Of a DNA stretch of 58,256 nt, positions 25,052-35,490 are shown one piece after another. The DNA is taken from the NCBI RefSeq assembly GCF_001437355.1, contig NZ_JQBM01000002.1, positions 418,664-476,919 on the forward strand. Direction: 5' to 3'. The position numbers and the translations under genes were made by a program. The notes under the pieces are model-generated. The model was not told the origin of the DNA and searched no databases. It worked only from the letters and a program-made list of their open reading frames with translations. This DNA comes from Weissella viridescens. GTDB taxonomy: Bacteria; Bacillota; Bacilli; Lactobacillales; Lactobacillaceae. Numbering within the stretch: the stretch's first letter is position 1; each line of letters begins with the position of its first letter.

Positions 25052-26972
25052 TGTTGCACGTCGCTTTAGCGGTGTGACGTTTTTTGAACACATTTCAATG
25101 CAAGTTGGTGATAAGGCCCGGATTGGATTAGTTGGCCGAAACGGAGCAGGAAAATCAACGTTATTGAAGATGTTGATTGGTGAAACGCAACCTGATGAGG
25201 GTGAAGTTTCAATGAAAAAAGGTATTAAATTGGCGTATTTAGCTCAAAATTCGGGGTTAGATTCAGATTTGTCTGTTTACAACGAAATGCTAACGGCTTT
25301 TGATGACGTCATTAAACTTGAAGAACACATGCGTGAGATGGAAACAGAAATGGCGGCGACGGAGGATTATGAGAGCGAAGCTTATCAAAAACTCTTAGCT
25401 GAATATGATCAGGCACAACATGATTTTGATCAAAAAAATGGTTATGCGTATGATGCCACTATTCGCGGTGTTCTTCATGGATTTGGGTTTGATGAATCAT
25501 TCTATGACCGTAAGGTATCGACGCTATCTGGTGGTCAACGAACGCGCTTAGCGATCGCTAAGCAGCTTTTGGAGACGCCGGACTTATTGATTTTGGACGA
25601 GCCGACGAATCATTTGGATATGGAAACATTAGCTTGGCTTGAACAATATTTACAAAATTATCGGGGTGCGTTGCTAATTGTTTCCCACGATCGTTACTTC
25701 CTGGATCGCGTGGTGAATGAAATTTATGATATGCATTCAGGTGTTTTGGATCATTACAAAGGTAATTACAGCCAATTTATGAAAGAAAAAGAGGCTAAAA
25801 TTTTATCTGAAGAAAAGGCCTACGAAAAGCAACAAGGTGAAATTGCGAAGTTAGAAGATTTCGTTGCGCGTAATATTGTCCGAGCATCCACGACGAAACG
25901 GGCACAATCACGTCGTAAGCAGTTGGATCGTATGCAAAAGATTGAACCGCCCAAAAATGAATCTGGTGTAGCTCACATTACGTTTGAGGCTAAAGAAGAG
26001 TCAGGAAATGAAGTTCTCCGGGTTGATGACGTTAAGTTAGGTTATGATCCAACAACAATTTTAGCTGATCCAGTAAATATTTCAGTTGATAAGCAACATG
26101 CGGTCGCCTTAGTCGGACCAAATGGCGTTGGGAAATCAACGTTAATTAAGACGATTTTGGGGAAGTTGCCAATTATTAGTGGCGATATCAAATTAGGTGC
26201 CAATGTCACGGTAGGTTACTATGATCAAGAGCAACAAACACTTGATCCAAAGAAAACGGTTTTGAACACAATTTGGGATGACCATCCTTTGATGCCTGAA
26301 AAGGATGTTCGATCAATTTTGGGATCATTTATGTTTAGTGGTGAGTCGGTTGATAAAAAAGTGTCAGCCTTATCCGGTGGTGAGCGTGCGCGGTTATTGT
26401 TAACCAAATTATCAATGGAACAAGCCAATTTCTTAATTCTTGATGAGCCAACCAATCATTTGGATATTGATTCACGAGAGGTTCTTGAAACTGCTTTGAA
26501 TGAATATAATGGAACTATTTTCTTTGTTTCCCATGATCGTTACTTTATTAATGAAGTGGCCTCGGAAATTGTTGAACTCACACCAACTGGAACTAATTTC
26601 TTTGATGGCGACTATGATTATTATCTTGAAAAGCGGGTTGATCCAGCTACTTTGGCAGAGGTTGAGGCTGAAGCAAAAACAGTCGCCGTGAAGCCAGAGG
26701 ATACACCTAAAAGCAGTAGCCTTGATCATAAGGCCCGGCAAAAGGAGCTGCGGAAGTTACAGCGCGCCCTTGATGATGTCGAAAACCAAATGGCGCAACA
26801 AGAAGATGCCAAAGCTGCGGTTAGTGAGCAATTAAATGACCCAGATATTGGCACGGATATTCCTAAATTGACGGACCTGTCAAATCAAGCACAAGCGATT
26901 GAAGATAAGTTAGCAGAACTAGAAGAACGATGGACTGATTTGTCTTATCAAATCGAAGAATTAAATGCCTAA
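25029..26972 (+). CDS. ydiF: ABC-F family ATPase (YdiF-like)
   Basis: This 647-residue soluble protein has two ABC domains. Domain 1 has Walker A GRNGAGKST and signature LSGGQRTR; domain 2 has GPNGVGKST and LSGGERAR. Both have LDEPTNHLD Walker B motifs and the SHDRYF switch. Between them lies the charged interdomain linker of ABC-F proteins (about 245-320). The C-terminal region (about 560-647) is a coiled coil. There are no membrane segments, so it is not a transporter; ABC-F proteins act on the ribosome E site or in antibiotic protection. In Bacillus ydiF also lies close to groES-groEL. Start ATG has AGGTGA upstream, inside folC. Confidence 0.92.
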   Translation: MIILQASDVARRFSGVTFFEHISMQVGDKARIGLVGRNGAGKSTLLKMLIGETQPDEGEVSMKKGIKLAYLAQNSGLDSDLSVYNEMLTAFDDVIKLEEHMREMETEMAATEDYESEAYQKLLAEYDQAQHDFDQKNGYAYDATIRGVLHGFGFDESFYDRKVSTLSGGQRTRLAIAKQLLETPDLLILDEPTNHLDMETLAWLEQYLQNYRGALLIVSHDRYFLDRVVNEIYDMHSGVLDHYKGNYSQFMKEKEAKILSEEKAYEKQQGEIAKLEDFVARNIVRASTTKRAQSRRKQLDRMQKIEPPKNESGVAHITFEAKEESGNEVLRVDDVKLGYDPTTILADPVNISVDKQHAVALVGPNGVGKSTLIKTILGKLPIISGDIKLGANVTVGYYDQEQQTLDPKKTVLNTIWDDHPLMPEKDVRSILGSFMFSGESVDKKVSALSGGERARLLLTKLSMEQANFLILDEPTNHLDIDSREVLETALNEYNGTIFFVSHDRYFINEVASEIVELTPTGTNFFDGDYDYYLEKRVDPATLAEVEAEAKTVAVKPEDTPKSSSLDHKARQKELRKLQRALDDVENQMAQQEDAKAAVSEQLNDPDIGTDIPKLTDLSNQAQAIEDKLAELEERWTDLSYQIEELNA

Positions 26973-26976
26973 TGAT

Positions 26977-27014
26977 GAAACTGGAAATTCCTAAAAGAAT
27001 TTCCAGTTTTTTTA
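26977..27014 (+). terminator. Rho-independent terminator
   Basis: AAACTGGAAATTC pairs with GAATTTCCAGTTT around CTAAAA, followed by a T-run. Confidence 0.92.
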
Positions 27015-27023
27015 TGAATACGG

Positions 27024-27051
27024 TTGCTTTTTTAAGTGAGTGTGCTAATAT
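27024..27051 (+). promoter_or_regulatory. groESL promoter
   Basis: TTGCTT (27024-27029) and TAATAT (27046-27051), with TGC directly before the -10 (extended -10), are spaced by 16 bases. The start would fall just before the CIRCE element. Confidence 0.65.
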
Positions 27052-27063
27052 AGATAGTGTTGA

Positions 27064-27090
27064 TTAGCACTTAAGTACAAAGAGTGCTAA
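27064..27090 (+). promoter_or_regulatory. CIRCE operator (HrcA binding site)
   Basis: The arms TTAGCACTT (27064-27072) and GAGTGCTAA (27082-27090) are separated by nine bases. The consensus left arm is TTAGCACTC, so there is one mismatch. It lies between the promoter and groES, where HrcA blocks transcription until heat or unfolded protein depletes GroE. Confidence 0.95.
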
Positions 27091-27127
27091 AAATAAATAA
27101 ACAAATTTGTTTGGAGGTTACTAGATT

Positions 27128-27403
27128 ATGATTAAGCCTTTAGGAGATCGTGTCGTATTGCAAGTTGAGGCAGAGCCAGAACAAAGTGTTGGTGGTATCT
27201 ACATTGCTTCTAATGCGCAAGAAAAGTCAGTAAAAGGAATCGTTGTTGCTGTTTCAGAGCAATCAATTGGTGAATTGACTGCGCCCCAAGCGGTTAAAGT
27301 TGGTGATGAAGTGATTTTTGATAAGTACGCTGGATCAGAACTTTCAGTTGATGGTCAAGATTATCTTGTTCTTCACGAGAAAGACCTTGTTGCCATTGTT
27401 TAA
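27128..27403 (+). CDS. groES: Co-chaperonin GroES
   Basis: This 91-residue subunit forms the heptameric lid of the GroEL chamber. It begins [12 protein letters not shown] and has the mobile loop [16 protein letters not shown] (about residues 19-34) that binds GroEL, then [14 protein letters not shown], all typical. Ribosome site TTGGAGG precedes ATG. It is the first gene of a two-gene operon controlled by CIRCE. An AT-rich 63-base gap separates it from groEL. Confidence 0.97.
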   Translation: MIKPLGDRVVLQVEAEPEQSVGGIYIASNAQEKSVKGIVVAVSEQSIGELTAPQAVKVGDEVIFDKYAGSELSVDGQDYLVLHEKDLVAIV

Positions 27404-27460
27404 AATAAACAATAAAAAAATTAAGTTAAAAGATTAAAATTAATAGATTAATAGAGGTGA

Positions 27461-29089
<1,629 letters not shown>

Positions 29090-29113
29090 TTTAAATACCC
29101 TTGTGTATTTCAT

Positions 29114-29148
29114 TAAAACGTTACGTAATTTTACGTAGCGTTTTTTTG
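29114..29148 (+). terminator. Rho-independent terminator of groESL
   Basis: AAAACGTTACGTAA pairs with TTACGTAGCGTTTT (one mismatch), followed by a T-run. Confidence 0.9.
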
Positions 29149-29171
29149 TTTAAAAATAAAAAAACCAAGCA

Positions 29172-29200
29172 TAGACAAGTGACGTCGATAGCACTACAAT
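29172..29200 (+). promoter_or_regulatory. Promoter of the KimA-like gene
   Basis: TAGACA (29172-29177) and TACAAT (29195-29200) are spaced by 17 bases. The leader to the ATG is only about 35 nt, too short for a c-di-AMP riboswitch. Confidence 0.6.
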
Positions 29201-29243
29201 AGCCAGTGTTAAGAAAATAAAGGATAGGAATAGGAAAGAGAAT

Positions 29244-31076
29244 ATGTGGCGTTTTGTGAAGCGTTTATTGATTGGTAAACCATTGAGGACACTTGATGAG
29301 GGCTCTCAACAATTGACGCGAACGAAAGCATTGGCGTTGTTATCTTCGGATGCACTTTCATCAGTGGCATACGGAACGGAGCAAATTACAACAGCATTAC
29401 TCGCTGCTGGAACCGTTGCCCTATGGTGGCAACTCCCAATTGCTGGACTAGTGATCATTTTATTAGCAGCGATAGTCCTATCATACCGTCAAATTATTAA
29501 GGCGTACCCCGGTGGTGGAGGTGCCTATGTGGTAACCTCGCAAAATTGGGGACGAAAAGCTGGTTTGGTGGCCGGTGGTTCCTTGTTGGTTGATTATATG
29601 TTGACCGTCGCTGTTTCGGTGGCGTCAGGAACTGAAGCGATTACTTCCGCCGTCCCAGCTGTACGGCCGTATTCAGTGGTCATTGCAGTGTTGATGATTT
29701 TGTTGCTGATGGCAATTAACTTGCGTGGGGTTCGTGAATCGGCAGGCTTTTTGACCGTTCCAGTTTACTTTTTCATTGTGATGATGTTGCTGTTGATTGG
29801 CTTTGGATTTTTTAATATTGTAACGGGTCGCACTGCTTACCATGCTACTGCGGCAGTAGGTACCAGTTTTGCTGGTGCTACACCACTTTTGTTTATGTTG
29901 GCTTTCTCGAGTGGATCGTCATCATTGACTGGAGTTGAAGCAATTTCAAATGCGGTGCCTAATTTTAAAAAGCCAAAAGCAAAAAATGCTGCTGCAACTT
30001 TGGGAATCATGGCTTTGATTTTGGGGCTGTTCTTTGGTGGCATTACGTTCATGTCATACTGGTTCGGCGTTATTCCTACTGCGCATGTAACGGTGCTTTC
30101 GCAAATTGGCGAAATGGCGTTCGGGCACGGTTTGCTTTTCTATGTATTTCAAGTATCGACGGCGATGATTTTAGCGGTTGCGGCAAACACAGGTTTCTCT
30201 GCCTTTCCACAACTGGCCTATAACTTGGCAAAAGATAAATTCATGCCTCATATTTACTTGGATAAGGGTGATCGTCTGAGCTATTCAAATGGGATTATGT
30301 CGTTAGCGATTGGTGCTGTTTTACTTGTTATTATTTTTAACGGGTCAACCGAACGATTGATTCCATTGTATGCGATTGGCGTTTTCGTTCCTTTCACATT
30401 GTCTCAATCAGGTATGATTAAGCATTGGCTTAGTCATCGTGAGGGGCATTGGCAAGGGAAAATTGCGATTAATTTTGTTGGTGCCACAATTTCTGCAATT
30501 TTAGTTGTTTCGTTGATGGTGTTACATTTTGGCTCAGTTTGGCCATATTTCATCATTATGCCAATATTAATCAAACTGTTTTTGAAGATTAACCAGCATT
30601 ATCGTTTGGTTGCCAAGCAGTTGCGGATTATTTCTGAGCAACCGGTCAAACGCCATGCCTATACTGGATCAACGGTGATTGTGATGGTCTCAAATCTAAC
30701 GCGTGTGACTGCGGAAGCGGTTGACTACGCAAAGTCAATTGGTGATTTAGTGATTGCGATGCATGTTTCCTTTGACTCTCACCCTGAAAAAGAACACAAA
30801 CTAAGTGAAGAATTTAAAAAAGAATTCCCGGATATTCGTTATGTTGATATTCACTCTTCATATCGTTCGATTACTGAACCAGCAGTACGCTTTGTAGATG
30901 AAATTACAAAGGGTGCGGAAGAACGTAATCATTCGGTGACGATTTTGATTCCACGATTTGTGCCAAAGCATTCATGGCAAAATGCCTTGCATAATCAAAA
31001 TAGTATTCGGTTACACAATGCACTAGCTAATCGCAATGTGATTGTTTCAATGTATTATTACCATCTAAAGGAATAA
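29244..31076 (+). CDS. kimA: KimA-type potassium importer (APC family)
   Basis: This 610-residue membrane protein aligns from memory almost end to end with Bacillus KimA, the high-affinity K+/H+ symporter inhibited by c-di-AMP. Shared blocks include LTRTKALALLSSDALSSVAY, YRQIIKAYPGGGGAYV and AGGSLLVDYMLTVAVS. Further ones are SSSLTGVEAISNAVP and NTGFSAFPQLAYNLA. About 12 membrane segments occupy residues 30-465, followed by a cytoplasmic Usp-like C-terminal domain. In Bacillus the gene is under the ydaO riboswitch; here no such leader is present. It is transcribed alone between terminators. Confidence 0.93.
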   Translation: MWRFVKRLLIGKPLRTLDEGSQQLTRTKALALLSSDALSSVAYGTEQITTALLAAGTVALWWQLPIAGLVIILLAAIVLSYRQIIKAYPGGGGAYVVTSQNWGRKAGLVAGGSLLVDYMLTVAVSVASGTEAITSAVPAVRPYSVVIAVLMILLLMAINLRGVRESAGFLTVPVYFFIVMMLLLIGFGFFNIVTGRTAYHATAAVGTSFAGATPLLFMLAFSSGSSSLTGVEAISNAVPNFKKPKAKNAAATLGIMALILGLFFGGITFMSYWFGVIPTAHVTVLSQIGEMAFGHGLLFYVFQVSTAMILAVAANTGFSAFPQLAYNLAKDKFMPHIYLDKGDRLSYSNGIMSLAIGAVLLVIIFNGSTERLIPLYAIGVFVPFTLSQSGMIKHWLSHREGHWQGKIAINFVGATISAILVVSLMVLHFGSVWPYFIIMPILIKLFLKINQHYRLVAKQLRIISEQPVKRHAYTGSTVIVMVSNLTRVTAEAVDYAKSIGDLVIAMHVSFDSHPEKEHKLSEEFKKEFPDIRYVDIHSSYRSITEPAVRFVDEITKGAEERNHSVTILIPRFVPKHSWQNALHNQNSIRLHNALANRNVIVSMYYYHLKE

Positions 31077-31081
31077 CTTCT

Positions 31082-31112
31082 GGGCTCGTATTTACACTAC
31101 GAGCCTTTTTAT
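31082..31112 (+). terminator. Rho-independent terminator
   Basis: GGGCTCGTA pairs with TACGAGCC(T) around TTTACAC, followed by TTTTT. Confidence 0.9.
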
Positions 31113-31155
31113 TTGTTATACTGTTACAAACGCTTTATGAGCGAGAGGAGATAAC

Positions 31156-32130
31156 ATGAGCAGCAAGTTAATCAATCAAGTGCAACAAGAACTGAGCTTG
31201 ATGCGAGAAGAAATGCAGGCGGGTGAATTATATGAATCATTAGGACTGCGCGTCGGCGAGCTGCTAGATGATTTAGGAGACAAGGATCCGGCGACGGCCA
31301 TTGACCAATTAGACGACTATGAAGTAGAACTAATTGTGGAAACGGGTACCCGGCTTCAACGAGGATTACTTTCGAATAAATTGCAAAGTGTTTCAGATGA
31401 TGATTTGGCGATTTTAGTCAATGGTTTAGGTCAAATTGATCCTGAGGTTCGTGAAGATATGTCTTTGAATGTCTTGATGCAACTCATTCAAAACCAGCTA
31501 CTGACAACGGAGCAACTCTTAACGTTAAATGCACATGTTTTTCGCCCTGAAGTTTTATACTTTCATTTGCTAGAACAAGATAATGATGGCGTTTTTCTGC
31601 GTTCATTTAATCTATGCCTGGTATCAATTATGAAATTGTGGGAGCATCCGTTGCCATACACGAAACGGGATTACGATCGTATGGTTGAGTTGTTAGCGAC
31701 ATATGTTGCGTTAGAAACGGATACTCGGGGCTTTGTTGATGGTAAAGGTAATATTCGCGCCTTTTTACACGTCGGACATGTTTTAGATGCATTTAATTTT
31801 GATGAACAACTCATGCGACTTGATAAAATATTCTTATTTACAATCATGTTAGAGCGATATAAGCGGCTCAAGACACCACTTGTGATGGGCGAAGAGCAAC
31901 GAATTGCAGCCTATTTGGTTAATTTAATGGCGCTTGATCAGCTTTACGTTGATTACGTTCTATCAACGTTGAAGCAAATGCGTCAAGAAGTAATGGTTTT
32001 GGGTGAGCCTAAGAATGAAGGTGATTGGCATCGTGTCCATAATCAACGTCGTTTGATGGATGCACTGGTGCTCAATGAAAAAACGCCCACAAGTATTACT
32101 AATTACTTAAAAGATTTGAATTTTTTCTAG
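31156..32130 (+). CDS. DUF2785 family protein
   Basis: This 324-residue soluble, mostly helical protein carries the hallmark of the DUF2785 family in its middle: DTRGFVDGKGNIRAFLHVGH (about 194-213), corresponding to the R-G-x-x-x-G-K-G-x-x-H-A-x-x-H-G pattern. The function of the family is unknown; a HEAT-like helical repeat is likely. The first 130 residues are acidic and helical. A good ribosome site (GAGAGGAG) precedes ATG. A TATACT-like element and a leader separate it from ddl, so the two may be independent. Confidence 0.8.
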   Translation: MSSKLINQVQQELSLMREEMQAGELYESLGLRVGELLDDLGDKDPATAIDQLDDYEVELIVETGTRLQRGLLSNKLQSVSDDDLAILVNGLGQIDPEVREDMSLNVLMQLIQNQLLTTEQLLTLNAHVFRPEVLYFHLLEQDNDGVFLRSFNLCLVSIMKLWEHPLPYTKRDYDRMVELLATYVALETDTRGFVDGKGNIRAFLHVGHVLDAFNFDEQLMRLDKIFLFTIMLERYKRLKTPLVMGEEQRIAAYLVNLMALDQLYVDYVLSTLKQMRQEVMVLGEPKNEGDWHRVHNQRRLMDALVLNEKTPTSITNYLKDLNFF

Positions 32131-32217
32131 TTTGTGACCCGCAAGAAAAATAAGCGTGTTATACTTGAGTTTCGGAAAACACAGTTGAAGTTAAAAGAAT
32201 AGTAGGAGAAAAAACAC

Positions 32218-33366
32218 ATGGCAGAAAAACTGCATATTGCATTGTTGTTCGGTGGTAATTCATCAGAACACGATGTTTCAAAGCGTTCAGCATTAAACAT
32301 TTACCAAGCAATGGATAAGAACAAGTATGACGTTGATGTCTTCTTGGTTTCAAAGAATGGAACAGTGATTAACCCAACTGATTCAATGCGCGTCTTACAA
32401 GGGGAACCTGAAGACGGAATCGTTGAAGCGGCTGAAGCAGCGCTTGATCCACATAACCCATTGGCACCTTTGATGGCCCTAACAGACTTGAAGGATGTTG
32501 ATTTATTCTACCCCGTTATTCATGGTAACTTGGGTGAAGATGGAACACTACAGTCATTGTTCCGTTTGTTGAAAAAGCCATATATTGGTGCTGGTCCTGC
32601 CGCATCTGCCATGGCCTTCGACAAGGACTTGACAAAGCGTATTTTGAACCAAGCGGGTATCCGTAATACAAACTATGTGCTATTAACTGACCAAAACTAC
32701 ACGTCATACACATATGATGATGTTGTTAAGGAAGTTGGAACAGAGGTTTTGTTTGTTAAGGCAGCTAAGCAAGGTTCTTCTGTTGGAATTCACCGTGTTA
32801 CGAATGCACAAGAATTTACAGAAGGGGTTGCTGATGCTTTCCAATACGACTATAAAGTTTTGGTAGAAGCATCAATTGACCAACCACGTGAAATTGAAAT
32901 TTCGATTTTGGGTAACGAACAACCACGTGCTTCTAAGCTTGGTGCCGTTGTGGTGCCAAAAGAAGATGTTTGGTATGACTACAACAACAAATTCGTTGAT
33001 GCTTCAGGGGTTGCCTTTGATTTGCCTGTTGAATTAGATGATGATCTTGCTGAAGAGATTACAACGATGGCCCTAGATGCATATAGGGCCTTAGGTCTTG
33101 TTGGTCTAACACGTATGGACTTCTTGGTTGATAAGAATGGTGTGCCATATTTGGGAGAACCTAACACATTGCCTGGTTTCACAAATATTTCACTTTACCC
33201 ACAAATGTGGGAAGTTTCTGGCTTAAGTTATTCACAATTAATCGATGAAATCATTGATTATGGTTTGGCAGAATTTGAACGTAATAACAAGTTGTCATAT
33301 GATTTCATTGCTTTGGGTGATGAAAAAGTTGGACAAAAAAATTACAACGCAGAACGTGCAGAATAG
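32218..33366 (+). CDS. ddl: D-alanine ligase, predicted D-alanyl-D-lactate-forming (vancomycin-insensitive type)
   Basis: This 382-residue ATP-grasp ligase makes the terminal depsipeptide or dipeptide of peptidoglycan precursors. The N-terminal motif LFGGNSSEHDVSKRSA, the ATP region VLFVKAAKQGSSVGIHRV and the Mg2+ site GLTRMDFLVD...EPNTLPGFT are intact. The omega-loop residue that decides the second substrate is Phe259 in YDYNNKFVDASG. D-Ala-D-Ala enzymes have Tyr here, whereas Leuconostoc D-Ala-D-Lac ligase has Phe261. The gene therefore predicts lactate-ended precursors and intrinsic vancomycin resistance. Ribosome site TAGGAG lies 8 bases upstream. A terminator follows. Confidence 0.96.
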   Translation: MAEKLHIALLFGGNSSEHDVSKRSALNIYQAMDKNKYDVDVFLVSKNGTVINPTDSMRVLQGEPEDGIVEAAEAALDPHNPLAPLMALTDLKDVDLFYPVIHGNLGEDGTLQSLFRLLKKPYIGAGPAASAMAFDKDLTKRILNQAGIRNTNYVLLTDQNYTSYTYDDVVKEVGTEVLFVKAAKQGSSVGIHRVTNAQEFTEGVADAFQYDYKVLVEASIDQPREIEISILGNEQPRASKLGAVVVPKEDVWYDYNNKFVDASGVAFDLPVELDDDLAEEITTMALDAYRALGLVGLTRMDFLVDKNGVPYLGEPNTLPGFTNISLYPQMWEVSGLSYSQLIDEIIDYGLAEFERNNKLSYDFIALGDEKVGQKNYNAERAE

Positions 33367-33376
33367 TGACTAACAT

Positions 33377-33408
33377 AAAGACCGATGGAATTGTTCCATC
33401 GGTCTTTT
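33377..33408 (+). terminator. Rho-independent terminator
   Basis: AAAGACCGATGGA pairs with TCCATCGGTCTTT around ATTGT, then T residues. Confidence 0.92.
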
Positions 33409-33424
33409 ATCATGTTTGGGGAGC

Positions 33425-33453
33425 TTTCTTCAGTCGACGATTTAGCGTATAAT
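33425..33453 (+). promoter_or_regulatory. Promoter of the yqeG-tmcAL operon
   Basis: A perfect -10 TATAAT (33448-33453) has a weak -35 TTTCTT (33425-33430) at 17 bases. It lies 35 bases before the yqeG start. Confidence 0.5.
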
Positions 33454-33487
33454 ATAAACTAAGACTATAGACAAAAAAGGATTTAAA

Positions 33488-34015
33488 ATGACTGAATCAT
33501 TTACACCAACATGGATGTTAGATGCAATTTACCATCTCACACCCGAACAATTAAATGCGCAAGGGATTAAAGCGGTGTTAACGGATTTAGATAATACGTT
33601 AATTGCTTGGAATAATCCAGATGGAACACCTGAATTACATGATTGGCTTGATGAAATGCGTGCAGCAGGTATTACAGTGATGATTGTTTCAAACAATTCT
33701 GCTGATCGTGTTGAACGTGTGGCTAAACCATTAGACTTACCGTTCGTTTCACGAGCGCTTAAGCCAAATACAAAAGGACTTAAAGAAGCACAACATGCAC
33801 TAGACTTAGAACCAAATGAGTTAGTGATGGTTGGCGATCAATTGCTGACTGACGTATGGGCTTCAAATCGAGCCGGTATTCGCAGCATTCTAGTAAAGCC
33901 GTTGATTGAAACCGACCAATGGAATACCAAAATTAACCGATTTTTTGAAAAAGGCGTAAAAAAGCGGGTGATGAAAAAGCACCCAGACATGACATGGAGG
34001 ACTTCAATTGATTAA
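33488..34015 (+). CDS. yqeG: YqeG family HAD-type phosphatase
   Basis: This 175-residue HAD phosphatase of subclass IIIA has the nucleophile motif DLDNTLIAW, motif II VSNNS, lysine in LKPNTKG and motif IV VMVGDQLLTDVWASN. Physiological substrate is unknown; related mitochondrial Gep4 acts on phosphatidylglycerolphosphate. It is the first gene of the conserved yqe operon and overlaps yqeH by 8 bases. The ribosome site AAAAAGGA lies 9 bases before ATG. Confidence 0.93.
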   Translation: MTESFTPTWMLDAIYHLTPEQLNAQGIKAVLTDLDNTLIAWNNPDGTPELHDWLDEMRAAGITVMIVSNNSADRVERVAKPLDLPFVSRALKPNTKGLKEAQHALDLEPNELVMVGDQLLTDVWASNRAGIRSILVKPLIETDQWNTKINRFFEKGVKKRVMKKHPDMTWRTSID

Positions 34016-35150
34016 CGAAGCAGAGATTGCGGAATATTTAGCAGATGATTTGCGTTGTATTGGATGTGGCGCAAAAATTCAAACGACAGATCCTGACGCG
34101 ATTGGCTATACGCCAATGTCGGCTTTGAAAAAGGGATTCGAGAATGAGGAAATCTTGTGTAAAAGATGTTTCCGTTTGCGTCATTATAACGAGATTCAAC
34201 CAGTTAGTTTGACTGATGACGATTTTCGCCGTTTGTTAGATCAAATCTCACAAACGGATTCACTGGTTGTTTACGTGATGGATGTATTTGATTTTTCAGG
34301 TTCACTGATTCCTGGTTTGCACCGTTTTGTGGGGGACAATCCAGTCATCTTAGTGGGAAATAAAATCGATATTTTGCCACGTTCACTCCGCCGTTCAAAA
34401 ATCAAAGATTGGATGCGTCAGCAGGCAAATATTGCAGGACTTCGACCCGATGATATTGCGTTGACGTCTGGTAAAAACGGAGACGATGTACCTGCATTAC
34501 TTGAAATGATTGAACGTTACCGAGATGGTCGTGATGTCTACGTCGTAGGGGTTACTAACGTTGGTAAATCAACTTTGATCAATCAAATCATCAAAGAGGT
34601 TACTGGTGAACGTCAAGATGTTATCACTACGTCACGTTTCCCAGGAACGACGCTTGACCGAATTGAAATCCCTTTGGATGATCACTCTTCAATTATTGAT
34701 ACACCGGGAATCATTCATCAAGATCAAATGGCGCACTATTTGACACCGAAGGACTTGAAATATGTTTCTCCACAAAAGGAACTAAAGCCAAGGACATACC
34801 AATTAAACCCAGGTCAAACTATTTTTGCTGGAGCATTGGCCCGTTTTGATTTTGTACAAGGTGAAAAAGGTGGCTTTACAGCCTATTTTGAGAACAACTT
34901 AATGTTGCACCGTACGAAGTTGGAGAAGGCAGATGCCTTTTATGAGCAACATGCTGGTGAATTATTGGCACCTCCTGAGGCGGAACACTTGGCGGATTTG
35001 CCTCCATTGCAACGCCATGAATTTAAAACAACACAAAAAACAGATATTGTGATTGACGGCTTAGGTTGGGTGACAGTCCCAGCTAATTCCGTAGTTGCAG
35101 CTTGGGCGCCTAAGGGCGTATCTGTTTTGTCACGAAAGGCGATGATTTAA
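34008..35150 (+). CDS. yqeH: Ribosome biogenesis GTPase YqeH
   Basis: This 380-residue circularly permuted GTPase is needed for 30S subunit assembly. A zinc finger is formed by Cys17, Cys20, Cys51 and Cys54 (CIGC and CKRC). The G motifs come in permuted order: G4 NKID first, then G1 GVTNVGKST at 181-189 and G3 DTPG. The C-terminal domain binds RNA. The start is TTG (34008), inside the end of yqeG, with GGAGG spaced correctly; there is no ATG nearby, so the TTG start is well supported. Confidence 0.95.
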   Translation: MINEAEIAEYLADDLRCIGCGAKIQTTDPDAIGYTPMSALKKGFENEEILCKRCFRLRHYNEIQPVSLTDDDFRRLLDQISQTDSLVVYVMDVFDFSGSLIPGLHRFVGDNPVILVGNKIDILPRSLRRSKIKDWMRQQANIAGLRPDDIALTSGKNGDDVPALLEMIERYRDGRDVYVVGVTNVGKSTLINQIIKEVTGERQDVITTSRFPGTTLDRIEIPLDDHSSIIDTPGIIHQDQMAHYLTPKDLKYVSPQKELKPRTYQLNPGQTIFAGALARFDFVQGEKGGFTAYFENNLMLHRTKLEKADAFYEQHAGELLAPPEAEHLADLPPLQRHEFKTTQKTDIVIDGLGWVTVPANSVVAAWAPKGVSVLSRKAMI

Positions 35151-35152
35151 AC

Positions 35153-35467
35153 ATGATTGAACTTAGAGGAAAACAAAAGCGTTATTTACGTGCATCTGCC
35201 CACGACATGCGTCCGCTATTCAGTATTGGAAAGCAAGGCATGACTGAAAATTGGCTTGACCAACTAGGTGATGCGATTGATAAGCGTGAATTATTTAAGG
35301 TAAATATTTTGCCAAACTCAGATGTTACTGTGGCTGAATTAAAGGAGTTTATTGAAGCAAACTCTGATATTCAAGTTGTGCAATCGATTGGACACACTTT
35401 AGTGTTGTTTGGTGAATCAAATGATAAAGATCGACGTCACTATTCAGCTGAGGTTCGACATATTTAA
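35153..35467 (+). CDS. yhbY: YhbY family RNA-binding protein
   Basis: This 104-residue protein is a single CRM domain, starting LRGKQKRYLRASAHDMRPLF and containing the GxxG-type loop IGKQGMTENW. YhbY binds pre-50S ribosomal particles. Its ATG follows the yqeH stop by 2 bases, so the two are coupled. In Bacillus aroE lies between yqeH and yhbY; here it is absent. Confidence 0.94.
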   Translation: MIELRGKQKRYLRASAHDMRPLFSIGKQGMTENWLDQLGDAIDKRELFKVNILPNSDVTVAELKEFIEANSDIQVVQSIGHTLVLFGESNDKDRRHYSAEVRHI

Positions 35468-35490
35468 CAGATAGCATAGGCTGAGGTAGC

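Noticed and set aside
33308..33376. Possible extra small gene after ddl
   Set aside because: Nothing with a start and ribosome site; the terminator lies only about 10 bases after the ddl stop.
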